A DNA stretch of 64,000 nucleotides from Lingula anatina (taxonomy: Eukaryota > Brachiopoda > Lingulata > Lingulida > Lingulidae). The notes beneath the pieces are model-generated. The model did no database searches and was not told where the DNA came from. It saw only the letters and a program-made list of their open reading frames with translations. The stretch covers positions 186,001 to 250,000 of the forward strand of contig NW_019773770.1 in assembly GCF_001039355.2 (NCBI RefSeq), in the 5' to 3' direction. Both the position numbers and the translations under genes were made by a program. Below, one piece after another: positions 49,001 through 61,948 of the stretch (position 1 is its first letter; each line of letters opens with the position of its first letter).

Positions 49001-52000
49001 ATGAATGGCTTGACTTGACCTACAGGCCGTGTATCATTTGGGTTAAACTTGTGTACAAAATACTGAAAGTTGCATATGAAGCGAGCATAAATTCCCTGTA
49101 GACTAATAAAAGTCTACATCCCAAAGAAACCAAATTAAATACTTGAAAGACAATAAAAGCATTGTCATTTAACTTTTTAATGAGATTTTAAGTGGTCAAC
49201 CTTAACCTGCAACTTAACAAGTCCCCCCCCCCTCGACAGCCACAAGACAGTTAATTGCTCTTCTGTGACAAATAAAAATAGCTCCCTATGAATAGCTTGT
49301 TGCTTAAGGGTGTTCTTTCAAACCACAGGACTTGTTTCAGCAGACAGCTAATCCAAAACAGGCTGTGTTTATCACATAGGCACAAAGCCCAGTTTCTAGA
49401 GTGGATACAATGTCATCTGCAAGCATGCAGAATTAATTGCTTCCATCTGGCCAAATGTAAAGAGCTTTCGCACCTGCACGTTTAGGTTGACCTACTACAT
49501 TTAAAATGTAAAATGACCAACAATTATTTTTTCGTTATTTCGCAGAAAGACCCGGTTAGCCTTTACGGATAGTCGAATTGTACAGTAGGCTGATACATGT
49601 TTCACGTACTGTAAGCAGAAACGTTAAATAGGTCATACGCCATTGGACAGGTTAGGTAATTTTGGAATGGTCTTCCATACACAATTTATGGAGATCTGGC
49701 TTACCCCATTAGAAGGTATCTGTTGAGTCCTTTCAGAGGAGCAAATTTTAGTGCCGAAGAAGAAGAATTCAAGAGGATAATTTCATCTGTGCGGGAATGC
49801 GTCGAGTGGGAGTTCGGAAACTTATTGCGAAACTTTGCTTTCCTGGACTTTCGAAACTAATCGAAAGAATTAAAAAGTTCTGTTGTCTCCTGCAGCCAAG
49901 CACTACTTGGTAGGTGGTCTTCTGGTCAACTGCCATACCTGTGTGTATGGCAATCAAATGAGTCGGTACTTTTAACTAGATCCTCCCACCTTGGCGGACT
50001 ATTTAGCATGAACTGTACATGTGTATAGAGTAAAATGTAAAATTCATACCGCAAGCAAACATTTAAATGAAATCTTGAATAAAAAACTAATGTTTTAACA
50101 AAGATTCAGCCCATGTGTATCTTGCAGGCAGCAAGGGCCTAGTATGTCAATTCAGTTTTTCTTTTTAACCAAAGATGTAACCATCTCCATCATTTGTTTG
50201 TCTTTCTCAATTTGAGCTTCTCGCTCTTTCTTTTCTAATTCAAAGCATTCTTTCTCGAAGGCCAACTTGTCTTTCAGGTAACTGACGTAATCTCCTGATG
50301 AATCAGTATGGCGCTTCTTAAGTGGCGGCATGTTGTCCCAATTTTCAGCTGAAAAAATAAGTGTGTCACCAATTAATGCAGCATCAGTTTTTGTTACTGA
50401 TATAATAAATATTAATCAATATTTCCTATTAGAGACAATTTCGGAACGATTTATAGAACGATGTGCTGTCCTTACTATTATTTATTATTCATTTATTCAA
50501 ATACACAAAACAGGAAGCCATGTGACTTTCGAAACAAGGCTTCATAACATTAGCATTAAAAGTCAAGGAGACATGTCCTGTTAACTAAAGGAGAAAATCG
50601 AGCTACTAGTAGTATCTTACTAAATGGCACTTACCTTGCGGATATCCTGCTTGTTATGCATCATATGCAAACGGCTAGTCTACAGTCCACTTATAAAGGC
50701 ATGTGTACTCCTAACAACTACTCACAAAATGATGACCTAACAGTCTTATAATACAATCAGTCACACGTGCGGAAGGCCAGTTCTGACTGCCTTGTGGTCA
50801 GTGGAAAATGCCTTTTTATGTACAGACACATATAGCCATCATCTGCGTCTGTCGTCGCTGCCGTCGCCGTCGCCGTGCACTTTTACCGATAACACGATAA
50901 GTGGAAAACNAGGTCACCGGCTTTGTAAAGCCTGGCTCAATTCGTTGAGAATCCGCTCTTAGGCACAAAGCCCAGTTTCTAGAGTGGATACAATGTCATC
51001 TGCAAGCATGCAGAATTAATTGCTTCCATCTGGCCAAATGCAAAGAGCTTTCGCACCTGCACGTTTAGGTGACCTACTACATTTAGCTATCCGTAACTGT
51101 AAAATGACCAACAATTATTTTTTCGTTATTTCGCAGAAAGACCCGGTTAGCCTTTACGGATAGTCGAATTGTAGGCAGTAGGCTGATACATGTTTCACGT
51201 ACTGTAAGCAGAAACGTTAAATAGGTCATACGCCATTGGACAGGTTAGGTAATTTTGGAATGGTCTTCCATACGCAATTTATGGAGATCCGGCTTACTCC
51301 ATTAGAAGGTATCTGTTGAGTCCCTTCAGAGGAGCAAATTTTAGTGCCGAAGAAGAAGAATTCAAGAGGACAATTTCCTCTGCGGGAATGCGTCGAGTGG
51401 GAATTCGGAAACTTATTGCGAAACTTTGCTTTCCTGGACTTTCGAAGCTAATCGAAAGAATTAAAAAGTTCTGTTGTCTCCTGCAGCCAAGCACTACTTG
51501 GTAGGTGGTCTTCTGGTCAACTGCCATACCTGTGTATGGCAATCAAACGAGTCGGTACTTTTAACTAGATCCTCCCACCTTGGAGGACTATTTAGCATGA
51601 ACTGTACATGTGTACACGAGTAAAATGTAAAATTCATACCGCAAGCAAACATTTATTTAAATGAAATCTTGAATAAAAAACTAATGTTTTAACAAAGATT
51701 CAGCCCATATGTATCTTGCAGGCAGCAAGGGCCTAGTATGTCAATTCAGTTTTTCTTTTTAACCAAAGATATAACCATCTCCATCATTTGTTTATCTTTC
51801 TCAATTTGAGCTTCTCGCTCTTTCTTTTCTAATTCAAAGCGTTCTTTCTTGAAGGCCAACTTGTCTTTCAGGTAACTGACGTAATCTCCTGATGAATCAG
51901 TACAGCGCTTCTTAAGTGGCGGCATGTTGTCCCAATTTTCAGCTGAAAAAATAAGTGTGTCACCAATTAATGGAGCATCAGTTTTTGTTACTGATATAAT

Positions 52001-55000
52001 AAATATTAATCAATATTTCCTATTAGAGACAATTTCAGAACGATTTATAGAACGATGTGCTGTCCTTACTATTATTTATTATTCATTTATTCAAATACAC
52101 AAAACAGGACGCCATGTGACTTTCGAAACAAGGCTTCATAACATTAGCATTAAAAGTCAAGGAGACATGTCCTGTTAACTAAATGAGAAAATCTAACTAC
52201 TAGTAGTATCTTACTAAATGGCACTTACCTTGCGGATATCCTGCTTGTTATGCATCAAGTGCAGACGGCTAGTCTACAGTCCACTTATAAAGGCATGTGT
52301 ACTCCTAACAACTGCTCACAAAATGATGACCTAACAGTCTTATAATACAATCAGTCACGCGTGCGGAAGGCCAGTTCTGACTGCCTTGTGGTCAGTGGAA
52401 AATGCTTTTTTTACAGGTATAACCTATATTTCAATAGTAACAAAAAACATAGACACAAATAACAGAGACAAAATGTTTCACATATGTTGCAAAAATAAAA
52501 TGCCCAATATGATTTTAGCAGAGAAACGATCAATTTTGAAAGGCTTGATTTCATAAAATTATGCTGATTTGTCGAACCGTTTTTCATTGACGGGTAGCAA
52601 TCTAGCTGTGGATAATGTTCTCTCTAACGGTATGTGTACACGTCACTAGACAGCAAAATATGATGACCTAATAGTAAAGGTAGTCATTCGCCTAAACGTA
52701 CAGGTGCGAAAGCTCTCTAGTGATAGGGTCCCATTAAAGAGAAATTCACAAATAAATCTGCAGTCCTGGTACTTGTACTCTATGGTATTAGCTTTTTCAT
52801 GTTGCTTTCTGTCGATAGTTTTCCAAATTATTATTGGTTATGAAAAATTCACCATTTACAATATGTCCTTTTGGAAGGTTTATAAAATGCTGAAACTAAA
52901 CCTCTTATTCTCATGGTAACAAGCCATATAATTGACAATAAGGCTTCACTTGTGTCTGTCTGCTGCTGTGCCACTATCTCAGTTGCTTAATTAGCTGCAG
53001 AAAAATAATCAGATAAATAGATGAGGGCGTATTTGGCAGCCAACGTTGCAGATTTCCTAGAAAGAAATTATGTAATTAATCCCGTCGTATTGATTGAACT
53101 TTTTTCCAGTCCCTGATAAAAAGCTGCGTGGTGGTTACATGCTGTGTTTTCATGATGATGGAGAAGGAATGGATCCAGGTGTGTATAATTAATGTTTTAT
53201 CAATCACGACTAATCTTATCTCTTAAAAAGGTAGTATGTTGCTGATTTTCACCCCCCCCCCCCAAACTCCCTCTAAAGCAATTTGTATTAATATTTGAAC
53301 CAAGAATTTTATGCCAGAAAAATTGATGATATTTCGTAGGTAAGTTTCTTGATGTTCATTTTTTAATTTTTTTTAAATTAAAGCTACGTTATTTTATTGC
53401 TTTTTAAAAATGTTCTTGAGTACATTTTATGGTATTGAAAATGTTTCATTTCAGATGAATGTGCTGACATTATTACATTTGGCAAATCTCACAAAAGAAA
53501 TTTTGAAAACCAACAAATTGGAATGTATGGCAATGGGCTGAAATCGTAAGCACAACATTTTCATTTTGCCTTTTCCTGCTTTCAATTAGCTTGATAAAGT
53601 AAGGTATTTTAGTGTACATAAGAGCGTAAATTTGAATAGTATTTTATCTGAATCAATTGTTTGTTTCATTTCTCATAATGAGCACAGTGGAATGCTTCTG
53701 TTTCTAGCCAGGTGTTGCTGTAATTTTTTCAGTCCTACTGCCACCATTTTGTAACCTTGCATGGTAGTACCTACATTTAGTTGTCTCCTTATGGGTACTG
53801 TAAGGAATTATTCCAAATATGGAAAAATATGGAAAAAATCCAAATATGGAAAAAGAGGATTTTCCTGCATCTAATTATTAATAATATATCTACCTTTGTA
53901 CTGATTTAAAACAAAGAAAATCCCCTTGAAATATTTAAAATATTGGCATTCATTTCTCTCGTTGCTGTGTGTAAGCATAGGCCACTCAAAGCTTTTATCA
54001 TCAGTTTAACAGCTTTCTATTTTGAGGTGAGATAGTGATCGTTATGGGGCATAACTTCATCCCAGAATAAGATTTTATCATCAAAATTGGCATAGTTGAT
54101 CACAAGTCTATGGGCCTCAATCCTGAGCCATCATTTTGCTTTAAATGCTTTGGTTATGGAGTTTTGAGCCCTTGATTACAGATAACCAGAGGCATTAATT
54201 TGCTTTGTCTATGATAAAGTCTGAACTAAGACTTTTAAGAAAAATCTCTGGCATAGTTTAAGTGTATTAAATAGTGTCATTAAATTGGCAATGAAATGCA
54301 TTTGTGGTTGCTCAGGTAAAGGAGAAATTTGAGAAACAGATTTTTCTATTTTAAGCTCAAAATTGCAAAAATGACATCACCTGTAAGATGACATGTGTTT
54401 AAATGTTAATTTAGTTACTGAACACTGAAGATTTATCTATTATCCAGAGGAATGTATGAAAGGCAGTAAATAAGGAGTTTTTGGCAAAGGCCTGAAGTAG
54501 CCTTAATTAGTTGATAAATAAAAAAAAGCACACAAGCCTCTATGCTATCACGTTAGTCTTTCATAATCCAAAAAGACCTGATAAATGTCTATTTGGTAAT
54601 TTGACAAAAGTTGCCATACCCCTTTTTTATTCTTTAAAGAATTTACTAGGCTAAAAACAAACACATCTAAGATATGAAACTACAAAGAGAGATTCCTGAG
54701 ATTAGGGTTGAAAACATTTTTAGACTTCTAGCAGCAGGCCCATAAAGTCCAATTTTTCCCATTAGATTGCAACATATACGATTGCCAGAACAACAATCAA
54801 AAACAAGTATTTGATAGTAAGTTGCTATTACCATTTTTTCTAGGGGCTCCATGAGAATAGGTTATGATTTAATTCTATTCACCAAGAAAGCCAAAGCTTT
54901 AACATGTCTGTTCCTGTCAAGAACATTTCATGAAGAGGAGGGAGTTGAAGAGGCAAGTCAAACAATGACTGAGTGATAAAACTAAAAAGAATACATGTTT

Positions 55001-58000
55001 GATATGGTAGGGTTGTCAAGAACACTGACTCACATTAGTTGAAAATGCATCACTTTAAAAGGGAAAGTAGTTTGTGAAAGAAGGTTAACAATAAATAAAC
55101 AATTAATATAATGAAAATGTTACTTGTAGTCTGTAGATTGGGATGTGATTATTTATGTAGACACTGTTAGTGTCTGTGTATATCTGATTACTATCTGTCT
55201 GTATGGACATTGCATGGAGTAATATTGATTACTCTTTTTCTGCTCAGTGTTCTTTTATTTGCCAGTTCCTTTTTGTAAAGGACATTGTGCTCAGTTTTAT
55301 GTTTTAATGATAACATTTTAGGTTGTCGTTCCCATTCCATGCTTTGATGCTGATACTTGTAAACCAGTTGCCAAAGGTGCCCGAGCACAAGAAAAGGTTG
55401 GTAAATAGCAATGTGCAAGTCTGCTGCGTGAACCAACTGTAACCTAACGCTGTGAAAAAAAAAAGAGATTCTTGACTCATAATCTTTGAATGGAAAGTAT
55501 CTCATTACCTTTGAGGGTATTTTATCACTAAGCAGCTTTATATGATATGAGAAGAACAAAACTGATGAAAGTATATTGGTTTTATTTATTTTTCAGCATG
55601 CTGTTGAGATGGGCCTTATCCTTAAATATTCCCCTTTCAAAACAGAAGAGGAGGTTATGAAACAGTTTAAAACTATTGATTCTGCATCAGGAACTCTACT
55701 TATAGTTTACAATTTGAAATTGCTGGACTCTGGGGAGCCTGAGCTGGACGTTCTTTCAGTACCAAATGATATTCTCTTGTCAAAATCCAGTGTGGATGAC
55801 TTTGACACAGAGGATGGGTAATCAGTTTTTATATACAGGCACTAAATGTACAAACGTTTTTATTTTTAATTTTTTTTTTTTGTGTAAAATATGGCGCCAC
55901 TGTATTATGCACCCCTAGCTTTATATGGCTCTCATTCATATTTTTATATGAAATCAGAGGACACCAATGTGAAAAATGTATTTTATTTTAGAACATATTA
56001 AGGGCCCAATATATCTTTTTAGGAATTATCATTTTAGTCATTATAAATGTACTATCCATTTTNGGTATAACCTATATTTCAATAGTAACAAAAAACATAG
56101 ACACAAATAACAGAGACAAAATGTTTCACATATATTGCAAAAATAAAATGCCCAATATGATTTTAGCAGAGAAACGATCAATTTTGAAAGGCTTGATTTC
56201 ATAAAATTATGCTGATTTGTCGAACCGTTTTTCATTGACGGGTAGCAATCTAGCTGTGGATAATGTTCTCTCTAACGGTATGTGTACACGTCACTAGACA
56301 GCAAAATATGATGACCTAATAGTAAAGGTAGTCATTCGCCTAAACGTACAGGTGCGAAAGCTCTCTAGTGACAGGGTCCCATTAAAGAGAAATCCACAAA
56401 TAAATCTGCAGTCCTGGTACTTGTACTCTATGGTATTAGCTTTTTCATGTTGCTTTCTGTCGATAGTTTTCCAAAAAATTATTGGTTATGAAAAATTCAC
56501 CATTTACAATATGTTCTTTTGGAAGGTTTATAAAATGCTGAAACTAAACCTCTTATTCTCATGGTAACAAGCCATATAATTGACAATAAGGCTTCACTTG
56601 TGTCTGTCTGCTGCTGTGCCACTATCTCAGTTGCTTAATTAGCTGCAGAAAAATAATCAGATAAATAGATGAGGGCGTATTTGGCAGCCAACGTTGCAGA
56701 TTTCCTAGAAAGAAATTATGTAATTAATCCCGTTGTATTGATTGAACTTTTTTCCAGTCCCTGATAAAAAGCTGCGTGGTGGTTACATGCTGTGTTTTCA
56801 TGATGATGGAGAAGGAATGGATCCAGGTGTGTATAATTAATGTTTTATCAATCACGAATGTCTTATCTCTTAAAAAGGTAGTATGTTGCTGGATTACAAG
56901 CAGTGTTTTCTCCCCCCCCCCCCCCAAACTCCCTCTAAAGCAATTTGTATTAATATTTGAACCAAGAATTTTATGCCAGAAAAATTGATGTTTGTTTTAA
57001 ATTTTTTACAAAAAATATTTCGTAGGTAAGTTTCTTGATGTTCATTTTTTAATTTTTTTTTAAATTAAAGCTACGTTATTTTATTGCTTTTTAAAAATGT
57101 TCTTGAGCACATTTTATGGTATTGAAAATGTTTCATTTCAGATGAATGTGCTGACATTATTACATTTGGCAAATCTCACAAAAGAAATTTTGAAAACCAA
57201 CAAATTGGAATGTATGGCAATGGGCTGAAATCGTAAGCACAACATTTTCATTTTGCCTTTTCCTGCTTTCAATTAGCTTGATAAAGTAAGGTATTTAAGT
57301 GTACATAAGAGCATAAATTTGAATAGTATTTTATCTGAATCAGTTGTTTGTTTCATTTCTCATAATGAGCACAGTGGAATGCTTCTGTTTCTAGCCAGGT
57401 GTTGCTGTAATTTTTTCAGTCCTACTGCCACCATTTTGTAACCTTGCATGGTAGTACCTACATTTAGTTGTCTCCTTATGGGTACTGTAAGGAATTATTA
57501 TCATCCAAATATGGAAAAAGAGGATTTTCCTGCATCTAATTATTAATAATATATCTACCTTTGTACTGATTTAAAACAAAGAAAATCCCCTTGAAATATT
57601 TAAAATATTGGCATTCATTTCTCTCGTTGCTGTGTGTAAGCATAGGCCACTCAAAGCTTTTATCATCAGTTTAACAGCTTTCTATTTTGAGGTGAGATAG
57701 TGATCGTTATGGGGCATAACTTCATCCCAGAATAAGATTTTATCATCAAAATTGGCATAGTTGATCACAAGTCTATGGGCCTCAATCCTGAGCCATCATT
57801 TTGCTTTAAATGCTTTGGTTATGGAGTTTTGAGCCCTTGATTACAGATAACCAGAGGCATTAATTTGCTTTGTCTATGATAAAGTCTGAACTAAGACTTT
57901 TAAGAAAAATCTCTAGCACAGTTTAAGTGTATTAAATGGTGTCATTAAATTGGCAATGAAATGCATTTGTGGTTGCTCAGGTAAAGGAGAAATTTGAGAA

Positions 58001-60933
58001 ACAGATTTTTCTATTTTAACCTCAAAATTGCAAAAATGACATCACCTGTAAGATGACATGTGTTTAAATGTTAATTTAGTTACTGAACACTGAAGATTTA
58101 TCTGTTATCCAAAGGAAAGTATGTAAGGCAGTAAATAAGGAGTTTTTGGCAAAGGCCTGAAGTAGCCTTAATTAGTTGATAAATAAAAAAAAAGCACACA
58201 AGCCTCTATGCTATCACGTTAGTCTTTCATAATCCAAAAAGACCTGATAAATGTCTATTTGGTAATTTGACAAAAGTTGCCATACCCCTTTTTTTATTCT
58301 TTAAAGAATTTACTAGGCTAAAAACAAACACATCTAAGATATGAAACTACAAAGAGAGATTCCTGAGATTAGGGTTGAAAACATTTTTAGACTTCTAGCA
58401 GCAGGCCCATAAAGTCCAATTTTTCCCATTAGATTGCAACATATACGATTGCCAGAACAACAATCAAAAACAAGTATTTGATAGTAAGTTGCTATTACCA
58501 TTTTTTCTAGGGGCTCCATGAGAATAGGTTATGATCTAATTCTATTCACCAAGAAAGCCAAAGCTTTAACATGTCTGTTCCTGTCAAGAACATTTCATGA
58601 AGAGGAGGGAGTTGAAGAGGCAAGTCAAACAATGACTGAGTGATAAAACTAAAGAGAATACATGTTTGATATGGTAGGGTTGTCAAGAACACTGACTCAC
58701 ATTAGTTGAAAATGCATCACTTTAAAAGGGAAAGTAGTTTGTGAAAGAAGGTTAACAATAAATAAACAATTAATATAATGAAAATGTTACTTGTATTCTT
58801 TAGATTGGGATGTGATTATTTATGTAGACACTGTTAGTGTCTGTGTATATCTGATTACTATCTGTCTGTATGGACATTGCATGGAGTAATATTGATTACT
58901 CTTTTTCTGCTTAGTGTCTCTTTATTTGCCAGTTCCTTTTTGTAAAGGACATTGTGCTCAGTTTTTTGTTTTAATGATAACATTTTAGGTTGTCGTTCCC
59001 ATTCCATGCTTTGATGCTGATACGTGTAAACCAGTTGCCAAAGGTGCCCGAGCACAAGAAAAGGTTGGTAAATAGCAATGTGCAAGTCTGCTGCGTGAAC
59101 CAACTGTAACCTAACGCTGTGAAAAAAAAAAGATTCTTGACTCATAATCTTTGAATGGAAAGTATCTCATTACCTTTGAGGGTATTTTATCAATAAAGCA
59201 GCTTTATATCATATGAGAAGAACAAAACTGATGAAAGTATATTGGTTTTGTTTATTTTTCAGCATGCTGTTGAGATGGGCCTTATCCTTAAATATTCCCC
59301 TTTCAAAACAGAGGAGGAGGTTATGAAACAGTTTAAAACTATTGATTCTGCATCAGGAACTCTACTTATAGTTTACAATTTGAAATTGCTGGACTCTGGG
59401 GAGCCTGAGCTGGACGTTCTTTCAGTACCAAATGATATTCTCTTGTCAAAATCCAGTGTGGATGACTTTGACACAGAAGATGGGTAATCAGTTTTTATAT
59501 ACAGGCACTATATGTACAAATGTTTTTATTTTTGTTTATTTATTTTTTTTTTTTCGGGGAAAAGATGGTGCCACTGTATTATGCACCCCTAGCTTTATAT
59601 GGCTCTCAAATTGATATTTTTATATGAAATCAGAGGACACCAATGTTAAAAATGTAATTTATTTTAGAACATATTAAGGGCCCATTATATCTTTTAAGGA
59701 ATTATCATTTTAGTCATTATAAATGTACTATCCATTTTTTTAGATTTTAGATTTAGATTTTTTTTCTTGTCATATATTTGTGCATCCATGAGTGACAAAC
59801 CCTATTTTTTTAAGTAGAAAAGAACTATTAAGTGCTTCGCCTATGGCCCTTACAAAAGGCAGCAGTTTCAAAGTTCCTTCATCTTTTCCAGGTTGATGCC
59901 AGAGAGGAGATCATTTAGAGCCTATGCTGCATTACTGTATAATGAGCCTAGGATGAAAGTGTACATACAGGGAGAAAAAGTGCGGACTAAAAAACTAGCC
60001 AGCTGTCTATACAAACCTAAATGTTATAAGTACACATCCAGTAGATTTAAGGCTAGATCAGAAAATGAAGTGAAGAAGGCTCAAGAAGAAGCAAAAATAT
60101 GTAAGAATTTGGAAACTTTTCTTGCTTGCATCATTATAAGCCAGGGGCGGATTTAGGCCGTCTTCTGGGTCTTCCGGAAGACGGTCAGATTTTCAAGTTT
60201 ACATTGACGGGTATCTAATTTTTTCTGTCGGAAGACGGTCAAAAAATGGAGGATGGACCAACAAATATAATATGGAAGACTGTCAGAAAATATCTCTGGG
60301 TCCGCCCCTGAACTTGAGTGTTTAATCANCTGTCGGAAGACGGTCAAAAAATGGAGGATGGACCAACAAATATAATATGGAAGACTGTCAGAAAATATCT
60401 CTCGGGTCCGCCCCTGTAAGGCCCCCCCCCCTGCCCCCCCCCCGAAAAAAAAAAAATGGTCACCCTGTATCTGTGAAGTTGGATGTAAAAGATAATTGAA
60501 AGTTTTATATTATGTCATAATTGTGCCATACCATTTTGAAAAGTATATTTTACATTTATTTCTTTTTAGTAAAAGAAGAATAAAAAGTAAATGGTATGCC
60601 TGGCAAAAGTCCTACAAATACATTTAGATGATCATGTTTCTACTGTCTTACTATTTTTGTGATGATATCAGGCTAAAACAAGCCAAATCTTTACTTCAGA
60701 TTATATGTTAGTCATTTCAATTTTTCCTTTTCAAGCTGAATACAAGGCAAAAGAAGCCTTAAGTAAATCAAAAGACCTTGAAAAACGGATCTCTAATTCA
60801 ACTTCTAAAGAACTGAGGGTAGGTATCATATGGCACAATAAATGATATATAATTTTTATGTGCAGACTTAGTGTTGTGTGCGTGTGTGTATTCTGGTCAC
60901 TCTGAGCCAAGTGGTTTTCTTCTTTGACTTCAA

Positions 60934-60968
<35 letters not shown>

Positions 60969-61878
60969 NTTTGCTGCCTTGTTTTAGTTGTAAATAGATT
61001 TTTTTTTCTTGTCATATATTTGTGCATCCATGAGTGACAAACCCTATTTTTTTAAGTAGAAAAGAACTATAAGTGCTTCGCCTATGGCCCTTACAAAAGG
61101 CAGCAGTTTCAAAGTTCCTTCATCTTTTCCAGGTTGATGCCAGAGAGGAGATCATTTAGAGCCTATGCTGCGTTACTGTATAATGAGCCCAGGATGAAAG
61201 TGTACATACAGGGAGAAAAAGTGCGGACTAAAAAACTAGCCAGCTGTCTATACAAACCTAAATGTTATAAGTACACATCCAGTAGATTTAAGGCTAGATC
61301 AGAAAATGAAGTGAAAAAGGCTCAAGAAGAAGCAAAAATATGTAAGAACTTTTCTTGCTTGCATTATTATAAGCCCCCCCCCCCCCCCAAAAAAAAAAAA
61401 AAAAAAATGGTCACCCTGTATCTGTGAAGTTGGATGTAAAAGATAATTGAAAGTTTTATATTATGTCATAATTGTGCCCTACCATTTTGAAAAGAATATT
61501 TTACATTTATTTCTTTTTAGTAAAAGAAGAATAAAAAGTAAATGGTATGCCTGGCAAAAGTCCTACAGATACATTTAGATGATCATGTTTCTACTGTCTT
61601 AATATTTTTGTGATGATATCAGGCTAAAATAAGCCAAATCTTTACTTCAGATTATATGTTAGTCATTTCAATTTTTCCTTTTCAAGCTGAATACAAGGCA
61701 AAAGAAGCCTTAAGTAAATCAAAAGACCTTGAAAAACGGATCTCTAATTCAACTTCTAAAGAACTGAGGGTAGGTATCATGTGGCACAATAAATGATATA
61801 TAATTTTTATGTGCAGACTTAGTGTTGTGTGCGTATTCTGGTCACTCTGAGCCAAGTGGTTTTCTTCTTTGACTTCAA

Positions 61879-61948
<70 letters not shown>

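Larger units (their letters stand above)
49377..50816. repeat. Haplotype copy E1 of the Harbinger-bearing intron segment
   Basis: Aligns with 50960-52410 with scattered SNPs and indels. The last 90 bases before the n (50820-50909), including a GTCGCCGTCGCCG run, do not align and may be another repeat. Confidence 0.85.
48782..53109 (+). other. MORC2: MORC2 intron 3, expanded by a haplotype duplication and a Harbinger element
   Basis: Between exons 48747-48781 and 53110-53178. It contains two copies of the same Harbinger-bearing segment, one on each side of the n at 50910, so the true intron is about 1.5 kb shorter than drawn. Confidence 0.7.
59752..60967. repeat. Haplotype copy G1 with MORC2 exons 9-10 (spans two contigs)
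   Basis: Aligns with 60996-61940; exons 59892-60100 and 60736-60818. It includes the n at 60329 and an element at 60142-60310 that is absent from the partner. A stretch of about 85 bp (60226-60310) recurs at 60331-60415 across the n, showing another unmerged overlap. Confidence 0.88.
3641..60969. other. Nine single-n contig joins
   Basis: Single n characters at 3641, 7995, 13840, 24919, 31070, 50910, 56063, 60329 and 60969 mark joins between ten contigs. Repeated or related sequence sits on both sides of every one except perhaps 13840, where only about 25 bases are shared because of an insertion. Coordinates across them are not physical distances. Confidence 0.9.

Noticed and set aside
50820-50909. 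GTCGCCGTCGCCG run at contig end as a gene or promoter CpG island
   Set aside because: Short triplet-like repeat at an assembly edge with no adjoining gene signals; not enough sequence to classify.
51316-51504. Plus-strand 62-codon frame beginning [10 protein letters not shown] as an intact small gene
   Set aside because: It is a frame-shifted piece of the HARBI1-like transposase relic.
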